Assembly: GCF_040054535.1 (NCBI RefSeq)
Contig: NC_090779.1
Coordinates: forward strand, 21,066,501-21,130,500
Direction: 5' to 3'
Source of the DNA: Antennarius striatus
Lineage: Eukaryota > Chordata > Actinopteri > Lophiiformes > Antennariidae
DNA length: 64,000 bases
Within the stretch, counting starts at the first letter, position 1. Each line of letters opens with the position of its first letter. The translations under genes were made by a program, and so were the position numbers. This document shows positions 55,860 through 64,000 of this stretch, in pieces. Under the pieces are notes generated by a model. It was not told where the DNA came from. It ran no database searches and was given only the letters and a program-made list of their open reading frames with translations.

Positions 55860-56809
55860 ATGGCCGCAGCATCAGGGTCCAGCCCGCTCACCACTCACGT
55901 TCTGAACACCGCAGACGGAGTCCCGGCGGCCAGGATGGCCCTCAGCCTGCACAGACTGGACTCCAAGCTGATGATCTGGAACATGCTGAGTGTCGGGTAG
56001 GGTTGGAACAGACAAAATACAGCAAGGGGTATGGTAAAGCAAAGTAGGTTTCCCATCCAAAAGCCCCGCCTCTGGATGCTCTATGGTTGAGGGTTCCATT
56101 TTGAGGCTGATTATGTCAGACGTTAAGTCATATTAAGCCTGTATGCCAGTGTTTTTGGTTCAGAGAAGGTCTGGATAATGAGAGCTGAAGGAAGACGGTC
56201 TTTCAGAGAATTATCTACTGTAGCTCCACAACTCAGCAGTTTCCTGATTTTATTTTTTTTAGCACAACAAATGAAGATGGACGCTGCCCAGAACTCATCA
56301 GCTGGCAAACATTCACCGCTGGCATGTATAAATTGCGCTTTGAGACTGGTTCATACTGGGAGAGTCTGGGCCAGACCTCCTTTCACCCTTATGTGGAGGT
56401 GAGCTTCAGTCTTCAAGATGCTATTGAGCTGTGTCAGGACATCAACTGCAGAGGACTTTATATCTATATATATTTGATCAAATGCAGATTCAGGGTTATT
56501 CATATAAATCTCCAAGAAGTCATATCTACAAAAAAAAAAACATGTTGATTTTGGCAGTACTGTATGATCCCCTTTATCCTTCATTCAGGCATTAACTGCA
56601 ATGCCTTTCCCTGCTTGGAAGGATATTGTTAAATGTGTCTAGGCATGAGTAAGCATGTGTTCTTTGGTGGTATGTGTGTGTGTATGTGTGTGTATCTGAA
56701 TGTGTTTGCACGTTCACAGGTTGTGTTTACCATCAGTGACCCCGTGCAGAAGTTCCATCTCCCTCTGCTGATGACTCGGTTCTCCTACAGCACCTACAGA
56801 GGAAGCTGA
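55860..56809 (+). CDS. urah: 5-hydroxyisourate hydrolase (transthyretin-like), complete, 3 exons
   Basis: URAH hydrolyses 5-hydroxyisourate, the uricase product, to OHCU on the way to allantoin; it is a homotetramer sharing the transthyretin fold. Exons: 55860-55996, 56263-56398, 56720-56809; all GT-AG with phases 2 and 0; 363 nt, 120 aa. Family signature [17 protein letters not shown] lies near the N-terminus, then [27 protein letters not shown] and the C-terminal TYRGS, the hallmark that separates HIU hydrolases from transthyretin. Conserved catalytic-site residues are visible as His13, Arg53, His104 and the terminal Ser120. The start is the ATG in ATCATGG just after an acceptor. No PTS2-like segment is visible ahead of the core, unlike the zebrafish protein as remembered. 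Frame and active site are intact. Confidence 0.95.
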
Positions 56810-57120
56810 GAGCTCCAGCTGCATCCTGGATGGAGAAAGCGTTTCTGTTGTTGCACAGATTTTCTCTCATTGAACTTGTTTAAATGGCAATTTGTAGAAA
56901 CATATATTTAAAAATATTTGATAGTAAAATATAATGTTTATATGCTGTGAATGATTGTTCATTTGGTGTGACATGAACTTTAAAATCAACCTCTCACTTT
57001 GGTCCATGAAGTGTGACGTTGTTTTTCTTCTTAAAATAATTTGTTGGTATTAATAGTTAAAATTGATATCTGTGTAATTTGTGTTATTCTTATAACACTG
57101 CAAACCAAAGTTCTATTTTG

Positions 57121-57126
57121 AATAAA
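57121..57126 (+). terminator. urah: AATAAA poly(A) signal of urah
   Basis: AATAAA 312 nt after the stop codon, followed by a TGTGACTGTTTCTTTC GU/U-rich element. The 3' UTR is about 330 nt. Confidence 0.65.
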
Positions 57127-57864
57127 ATTTATAAAAAATGTATATACATCTGATGTGACTGTTTCTTTCTAATATCATGCAAGTAAACGTACTGTACAGC
57201 TAAAGTCAATTTTTACTTCTCGTTTTCTGTTTGAATTCTTAAATTCTTTCATAATTTAATCACTTAAAACATAAGATTACGTCTTAAGATTGCAGAATTT
57301 CAAATGACAAGAATGCAAAATCACTAATCGGGAGTTCTAAATGATGGTGTGTTTTCCTGCTGCGTTCTAAATGGGTGTGTTTTCCTGCAAGAGATTGTTC
57401 TTGTAAAGACAATACGATGAAATCATCTGATCTCATTTTTCAGAGCCTCTCAAATTGTTGTTTGGGTTCTGTAGTTGATTTCCAGAATACCACTGAGATT
57501 TTTCTAACTTCCTGTGCTGTTGCTGTACCCAGCTGAGTTCAATGGTGACAATAGTGACATATTTGTAGCACAAATGGTGGAGCCACATTCATGTCAGCAA
57601 CATTAGGCCCTTATATTTAATTCCAGGGCCACACCTGAGATGGACATTGTCAGAAGTGGGGCCAAAGAGCACTTAACCTGAACCTGTGTGGGTTGAATGA
57701 TGTCTTGCTGTCCTTTGCCAACCCATCACAGCATCCTTTCTCCCACTCAGACAGGCTTGTGTTGCACGACTCAGTTTTAATCTAGTGTAGGAGCCATGAA
57801 TGAATTTACAGGTATTTTGTATTATGAGATGACATGATGATGGTTTGAATCTTGTATTTTTTGT

Positions 57865-58133
57865 TGTTTGTGATGTTGTTTTTTGTGATCTCATTGAAGG
57901 AATAAGTGGGTCAAATGGAAGTGGGCGTGGACGTCAATATAGGTTAAATAGGGTGTCTTCTCACCTGTGTGGAGGAGAGAGAGAGAGGGTGAGCGGGGTT
58001 GCTGTATTTTTTGTTGACCGACGCAACACGCAAAACACGCAACACATCACGCAACGTTTTTTATTGATACGTCTTTGTGAGTCACTTCTATGAGTTTATG
58101 AACAGTTTTTATGAGTTGATTGTTCTTTTTTTG
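57865..58133 (+). repeat. 5' LTR of the BEL/Pao element
   Basis: It starts TGTTTGTGATGTTG and shares about 190 nt with the 3' copy, including ACGCAACACGCAAAACACGC and GATACGTCTTTGTGAGTCAC. Compared with the 3' LTR it carries about 95 extra nt (about 57914-58007, containing a GA run). Similarity stops near a T/A homopolymer at 58130, so this LTR looks truncated at its U5 side. Confidence 0.75.
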
Positions 58134-58691
58134 TCAAAAAAAAAATGCAAGCATTGAAAGGAAACATCATCTGACAGCACAACGGATCAAATGATCAAGA
58201 GGAGGAAAGGAGGAAGTGGATCAAATCCAACAACCATCATCGGGGTTAAACTCCGGAGGTAGGAGCTGGTTGTTGAACAGATCTGGAGCCGCTGGCAAAG
58301 TGAACTACAGCCAGGTGAGCCACACCTGTAGATGCACGCATGAGGATGAATATTGATGGAAGGAATGCGGCTTCCATATTGACTGCTGTTTGTTCATTGG
58401 GAACGATGGCGTGTTGGTGACTTGATTTTTCGGTGCATCAGTGTTATCATTATCGTTGTTCATTCTGATGCCAAACTTATCTCCATGTAATGAATGCATG
58501 AACCTCCGTTCTGTCGCTCTGACGTTGCTGCTGCGCTGCTGCTGTGTGGGATGATGATGACTGCATGAACCCCCCTTTTTTTTGTCTGTGGATGTGGTTT
58601 AAATGCACAAAAAATATATTGAATAACATAAAATAAATATAAATCGAAAAGGTAAAAACTGAAAAAAAAAGTCAAAGTGAAACTTCTGAAA

Positions 58692-59220
58692 ATGAGTAAA
58701 ACGAATGCTGGTGTTGAAATGGAGTGTGGCAGAAGAGAAACTAAACTCACAGCCAAAGCCTGGGCAAATAAAATTGAAAAACTTCAGCATGAACATAAAA
58801 TCACAGTGAATAAAATAAAAAGGGCTCATACCTGAAATGAAAGCACTTATGAAAAGCAGGAAAAATGTTTCACATGTTCAACCTCATCTTGAGAATTTAA
58901 TTCAACTTTGTGACAGCGCTATTACATCACATAATGTGTTGATTCCTCTGCTGCATGAGGATGAACAAAGCAAACAAAACCAATGGTTTGCCAGCATCGT
59001 GGAATACAGTAACGCATTCGAAGAAGAGGTTAAAAAGTGGCTAAGTGAATCTGAAGAACCACAACAAAATATCAACTTTGGACATTCGGCTCCTGCTGTA
59101 ATGAGAGAAGGAGTGTTTCCTTATCCAACAGAGGATGAACATCAAACACCAACTCAGGCTGTGTCCATAATCATGACAGAGGACATTCAAGACAACATAC
59201 AAGCAAGTGACAGTATATGA
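58692..59220 (+). pseudogene. gag-like remnant of the BEL/Pao element
   Basis: A 47-codon frame from 58692 stops at 58835; the next frame, open from 58837 to 59217, carries a Gag-like helical segment (LIPLLHEDEQSKQNQWFASI). A frameshift near 58800-58840 therefore splits the N-terminal part. A TGA at 59218 closes it, in the same frame as the following RT segment. No CCHC zinc knuckle or protease DSG/DTG motif was found. Confidence 0.65.
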
Positions 59221-60288
59221 AATGTGGGAAGCAAAAACTCCTCTACTGGAAGAAAGTCAACTGTTTCTACTGCTTCTCCAACACGTCTTAAGGCTCATCG
59301 TTCAGACTACACAGCCTTTATGAATGATCTGGTTGCCAAAGGTTATGCAGAAAAGGTGCCTGAAGAGGAGTTGGAATGCTGCAATGGCAAGGTCTGGTAT
59401 ATCCCCCACCCAACAAAGAAGAAGATAAGAGTTGTCTTTGACTGTGGAGCAAGTTTCCAAGGAACATCTCTTAATGCTCAGCTCCTACAAGGTCCAGATC
59501 TGACGAGTTCATTGATTGGGGTGGTGACCAGATTCAGAAAGGAACCAGTGGTGATCATGGCAGATGTTGAATCCATGTTTCACCAGGTACGGGTGCCAGC
59601 TGAAGATGCCGATTTCTTGAGGTTTCTCTGGTGGCCTGATGGAGATTTAAATCAAGAACTCAGCGATTTCAGGATGTTGGTGCATCTCTTTGTCGCGACT
59701 TCATCTCCCAGCTGCGCCAACTTTGCTCTCAGGAAATGTGCAGAAGATAATAAAGAACAGTTCAGCCAAGAGGTGATTGATAGGGTCCTACATTGCTTCT
59801 ATGTCGATGATTGTCTGGTGTCTGTGCCTTCAGAAGACAAAGCTGTATCTCTCTATCATGACCTTGTCTCCATCTGTGCGAAGGGAGGTTTCCAGCTTAG
59901 GAAATGGATAAGCAACAGACGTGAGGTTATGACTGTAATACCTGAAAGTTACAGAGCTAAGGACACGAAAGGATTGGACCTGGATCAGGATCAGCTACCA
60001 TTGGAGACAGTGCTTGGTGTGGAATGGTCCATTCAGTCTGACAGTTTTAAGTTCAAGATCATCATTAAGGACAGACCACTCACCAAGAGAGGAATTCTTT
60101 CAACTGTCAGCTCCATCTTTGATCCTCTTGGAATCCTGAGCCCTGTTGTGTTGCCTGCCAAGAAAATCTTCAGGGACCTGTGCAGGAAATCACGTGGCTG
60201 GGATGACATCATACCTGAATCAGTTGCTCATGGATGGATGACTTGGCTGCAGGAACTGTGCAGTTTAGAGAATTTTAACATCATTTGA
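59221..60288 (+). pseudogene. Pao-type reverse transcriptase remnant
   Basis: The frame has the BEL/Pao RT order: VWYIPHPTKKKIRVVFDCGA, the first catalytic Asp in VIMADVESMFHQV, and the FYVDD box with YVDD at 59800-59811. It continues through the thumb/connection part (IFDPLGILSPVVLPAK). The N-terminal RT edge directly abuts gag-like sequence, so a large deletion removed what lies between. A single TGA at 60286-60288 separates it from the RNase H part in the same frame. Confidence 0.85.
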
Positions 60289-60660
60289 TGCCTGAAACCA
60301 CCAGACTTTGGAGAAACAACTACAGCACAGCTTCACCATTTCTGTGACGCAAGTGAAGATGGCTACGGAGTAGTGACTTACCTGCTGTTACATAGCACGC
60401 ACTCACAAGTACACAGTGCTTTTCTCATGGGAAAGGCTAGGGTAGCTCCACTTAAGTCGGTTACCATCCCTCGTGTGGAACTCATTGCTGCCACCATGGC
60501 AAGTCGCATTGATGTCTCGTGGAGGAGAGAGTTGCAAATGGAACTTGGCAATTCTGTGCTAAAATACATCAAGAATGAGACTTCCAGGTTCAAAGTCTTT
60601 GTTGCCAACAGAGTTTTAGAAATTCTCAAGGTCTCAGTCTTTTCAATGGAGGTATGTTGA
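60289..60660 (+). pseudogene. RNase H remnant of the BEL/Pao element
   Basis: It follows the stop in the same frame and has the FCDASEDGYG Asp motif and the PRVELIAA Glu motif. The FWTDS segment normally found after ELGNSV is absent (a small deletion), so one metal-binding Asp is lost. A frameshift near 60650 moves the typical NPAD stretch to another frame. Confidence 0.75.
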
Positions 60661-60679
60661 CACTGCAAGCAACCCAGCC

Positions 60680-60880
60680 GATGTAGCCTCTAATAATAAT
60701 AATAATAGACCTTTATTGTCCCACAGTGGGGAAATTTGTGCGATCGTGGCAGCGGGGGGGGGGGGGGGTCAAACATAAATAGTTAAATAATATACATACA
60801 TATTAACATCTGCAACATATGAAATTTACATATTCACATATTGGGAACATATTAACATATATCATATTATCTGAATGTTT
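60680..60880 (-). mobile_element. LINE 3' tail and AT-rich DNA interrupting the BEL/Pao element
   Basis: Read on the minus strand the stretch CAAATTTCCCCACTGTGGGACAATAAAGG followed by TATTATTATTA is the same LINE-tail wording as at 51753, opposite orientation. A G14 run and AT-rich sequence follow. It lies between RNase H and integrase segments, so it inserted after, or along with, loss of element sequence. Confidence 0.6.
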
Positions 60881-60885
60881 GAGGT

Positions 60886-61920
60886 TTGAAAGTGGGTGCA
60901 TCCCTCAAGAATCTAACATGGGTTTTGGGTCCGCATTTTCTCTGCCAACCTGAGTGTATATGGCCTGTTAGTCCTGAGGACGTTCATCAGCTTCCACCAG
61001 ATGACCCTGAGATCAAGAAAGCTGCTGCTGTGAATGCTGTACAGGCCAGAGAAGAGAGTGATGCTGTGACTGTGTTAAGTGTTAAGGGCCATAGCCACAT
61101 TTACAAACTTTGCCCACGTGTTGAAGATGGTGTTCTGAGAGTTGGCGGTCGGTTGAGTAGATCATCTATGCCCGCGGAGGCTAAACATCCCCTAATACTG
61201 GCTAAAGACTTCCATATCTCAGACATGCTTCTGAGGCATATTCACCAAGAGGTGGGACATGGCGGCCGTAACCACATGCTAGCCAAACTGCGGGAGAGGT
61301 ACTGGATTACTGGGGCTGGTACAGCTATAAGGAGCGTTTTATCCAAGTGTGTCATCTGTCGTAGACAAAACGCTCAGCCATTGTTCCAGCAGAAGGCAGA
61401 TCTACCTGTTGAAAGAGTAACTCCAGATGAGCCACCATTTACTCATGTTGGAGTGGACTATTTTAGACCGTTTGAGGTGAAGAGCAGAAGGAGTGTTGTG
61501 AAGAAATATGGTGTTATCTTTACCTGTCTGGCTATACGTGCAATTCACATTGAAGTGGCAACTTCACTGGACACCGACTCCTTCATAAATGCACTCAGAC
61601 GCTTTATAGCAAGAAGAGCTCAAGTTCAGGAACTGCGCTCAGACAATGGGACAAATTTCATTGGAGCGGAGCGTGAGTTGAGAACAGCCATTGAACAGTG
61701 GAACCAGTCTCAGATCAATAATGAACTTCTTCAGAAAGGAATTAAATGGACCTTTAACCCCCCTGCTGGTTCGCATCACGGAGGATCTTGGGAGCAGCTA
61801 ATCCGTTTGGTGAGAAAAGTCCTAAATTCTACTTTGAATGTGCAAAATCTGGATGAAGAGGGACTTCACACAGTTCTTTGTGAGGTGGAATCCATAATCA
61901 ACAGCCGACTGATTACATAA
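60886..61920 (+). pseudogene. Pao-type integrase remnant
   Basis: This long open frame carries an HHCC zinc-binding part (HIHQEVGHGG ... CVICRRQ), then the catalytic Asp in HVGVDYF, the second Asp in LRSDNGTNF and the Glu in HHGGSWEQLIR. The three catalytic positions remain. The frame ends at a TAA just after INSRLIT and meets the 3' LTR, so the integrase C-terminal domain is missing. Confidence 0.85.
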
Positions 61921-61923
61921 GCA

Positions 61924-62213
61924 TGTTTGTGGTGTTGTTTTTTGTGATCTCGTTGAAGGAATAAGTGGGTTTTGTTGACCGCCGCAACACGCAAAACACG
62001 CAACATATCACGCAATGTTTTTCATCGATACGTCTTTGTGAGTCACTTCTATGAGTTTGTGAACAGTTTTTATGAGTTGATTATTCTTTTTTCGTTAATA
62101 AAGGATTAAACGTATTTTTATGTATCGTGGTGATTTTTGCCTGGAAGCGCGTCTGACAAAGGAAGGCCCCGTCGTCAGCCTCTCAGCGACTTATTGGTTT
62201 GGATGTCGCTACA
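61924..62213 (+). repeat. 3' LTR of the BEL/Pao element
   Basis: It starts TGTTTGTGGTGTTG, aligns with the 5' LTR except for an internal gap of about 95 nt after AATAAGTGGGT, and contains an AATAAA signal at about 62097. The part after that (to TCGCTACA at 62213) has no counterpart at the 5' LTR. Several substitutions separate the copies in the shared 110 nt, so the insertion is not recent. Confidence 0.7.
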
Positions 62214-64000
62214 TCTAGAGAGATGTTTTTAAAAGTCTCTGTGGTTTCAGGTCTTTTTATAGTTTCTGACTAGATCAGTGGAGTGGAGTTAATTTTATAT
62301 ATTTGCTTTACTTTCCTCTCTATCATTATTAGTTTTCACTATAATTCCATTAAGCTGCTGAAAGTCTATCTCCAGATTAAGCTTCCTCATAATTAAGCTT
62401 TTGAATAGCAAATTAACAGTTTCACATTCATTGGGACGAATTATATGAAATCAAATGGCTTTAACAACAAATTTGCAGAACGTTGTCCTTGATTATGTTT
62501 CAGTAATACTTAAAGACGAAGAGTACATCATGAAGAGAAACCGATTATAGGGTCTTAAAGCAGCGCTGCAAATAGATAAACAAATTTGACCTGAAAGGTA
62601 ATGGAAAGCACTTTCATCGTCTTCATGGAAATTAAATGTTGTCTCTTTTTTGACCTTTTTAAGACGCACCATCCAGCAGGTAGCTTGGGCTTCCATCTGT
62701 CTCAGACATACAGTATGTGCCAAGGTAGAGCCAGGCAGCATGTTTGGAAAGGGAGGATCGATGTGTTGTTGAAGCCGCAATTTTGCAGAAAGCAGAGCTG
62801 GCAAGAAAACTGAAATTAGAATGTAAGCCTGTGAGGACACGCTTGCTTGTTTGACAGATGTATGATCTAATAGTAATCTGTGAGTTTTACCTCTGAATCG
62901 GTTTGCATTTTTTCCTGCAAAAGTGATGATATGCTGTTGGTTTTTGATCACAATAAATAAGAAGAAGGATGTAAACATGTCGTCACCTTTGCTGCTTGAT
63001 AGTTGCTTCAGACCCAACATCTACTGATCGACTGAAGACTGATCGATGCTGGCTGAAGTTCCACACAGCCTGGGGCTGTTCTCTGAGTTTTGCACAGATT
63101 AGTCTTTCTTGCCCTCGATTTACTTTGATTCCTCTGGGGTTCATAATTCAAAAGACTAAATCCACTCAGTTATTAGTTTCATCCACGTTTTCCCTTCAGC
63201 ACGCCTGATTTGATTTTAATGTTCGACTGACATCATTTCAGCTTTTTAAAACACAATTCTACTACTCTGGAGTTTTTCAGACAGACATGGAGAAGGGAGT
63301 GATGTTGGGATATAAAGCAAGTATCATTATTAAAGTTCTTAAAGCTCATGAATTACTTATTTTAGTGAACACTTGGTCAGAAACGTTCCTCACAAGGACC
63401 GCCAGGCTGTGTACAACCGTCGGCTCACGTGTGCGATCGACTCAGATGGAGAACATAAACAGCAAAGCAACAAACTGTTGTTCATTTTTCCTGAAATGTG
63501 GGTATATAACTCACTCTCAAATCTTAAAGGAGTCACATTTATTTCATAAATGTTGAGTTTGGGGATCAGCTGAAGTCTACCTTCCTGATAAATTGGAAGA
63601 AAACTTGATGTTTGATTTGAAGTCGGTTTTGTTCTGCTGATGATTGTATAACATAATCGGGTTATTACATGTATTAGTTATGTGTTAGTAACCCTGATAT
63701 ACCAGTCGCTTCAGTAAAATTCATTCATCCATTTGTTCAGCTTCTGTAACGTTTCCTCCATTTATGCGAGTCACGGGGGTTGCTGGAGCCTATCACAGTG
63801 GACTTACACGCATGAGGTGGTAATTTTGGTTGTGTTGTATGAAAACTTTGCATGTTTTTTCTCTTTTTTTCTTTTTTAATTTTAACCAGTAACAAAAAGT
63901 TATGGGCAGCAGAAAGACAGCAAATGTGAGCAACATAAATAAGTCAGGTGTAACAACAGGCATAAACATTTTTACACAATCAGTAATCGGTGTGGAGCAG
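62214..64000. other. Right-edge sequence, no gene seen
   Basis: No exon with family resemblance or paired splice sites was recognised on either strand. A minus-strand open frame at 62493-63020 (175 codons) shows no domain. The only element recognised is the dispersed repeat at 63725-63820. Confidence 0.5.
63725..63820 (+). repeat. Teleost dispersed repeat, 5' part
   Basis: ATCCATTTGTTCAGCTTCTG, then 'gcgagtcacgggggttgctggagcctatcacagtgg'-like wording, is the head of the same fish repeat family as 44764-44860. Confidence 0.6.

Larger units (their letters stand above)
57865..62213 (+). mobile_element. Degraded BEL/Pao LTR retrotransposon
   Basis: Two related LTRs flank gag-, reverse transcriptase-, RNase H- and integrase-like segments in the order typical of BEL/Pao (gag, RT, RNase H, IN). 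The copy is about 4.35 kb, against 6-7 kb for a complete element. The protease and most of the gag-pol linker are missing, and several in-frame stops, frameshifts, internal deletions and a foreign insert are present. It is not capable of autonomous movement. The right edge is inferred from a terminal CA at 62213; no clear target duplication was found. Confidence 0.85.

Noticed and set aside
62493-63020. 175-codon minus-strand open frame
   Set aside because: Longest unexplained frame at the right edge, but residue composition and lack of motifs or splice partners give no support.

Overview
The window is genomic DNA from a ray-finned fish, most likely a teleost. The evidence is GT-AG introns, human-like exon phases, long CA/GT microsatellites, tRNA-derived SINEs, a CR1/L2-type LINE tail, a Tc1/mariner copy and a BEL/Pao LTR retrotransposon. 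There is no prokaryotic gene organisation. Exons were placed by hand from splice consensus, reading phase and remembered vertebrate family members; no search was run.

Layout. (1) 126-9863 (+): the last 21 coding exons of glg1 (Golgi apparatus protein 1 / E-selectin ligand 1), open at the left edge, with a ~3.6 kb 3' UTR ending near 13475. (2) 13476-15572: tail-to-tail intergenic DNA. (3) 15663-19654 (-): complete fbln7 (fibulin-7), 7 coding exons, 427 aa, with a Ser-rich linker where the human protein carries its first EGF module. (4) 19655-51670 (+): an exon-sparse, microsatellite-rich gene of the hnRNP C/RALY/RALYL family. Six coding exons (28744-49005) encode the post-RRM half of such a protein, but no RRM exon is visible in the window. 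(5) 51671-55100: gene-free DNA with a nested transposon locus. (6) 55860-56809 (+): complete urah (5-hydroxyisourate hydrolase), 3 coding exons, 120 aa, ending in the diagnostic YRGS. (7) 57865-62213 (+): a degraded BEL/Pao retrotransposon with two LTRs. (8) 62214-64000: no gene seen.

The four host genes do not form a pathway. GLG1 is a Golgi membrane protein, FBLN7 a secreted matrix glycoprotein, the RALY-like protein probably nuclear, and URAH an enzyme of urate breakdown. The most unusual locus is the RALY-like gene: it appears to lack its RNA-binding domain, and its splice sites sit against long TG or CA repeats, including a ~115 bp (TG)n tract that forms the 3' splice site of its penultimate exon.
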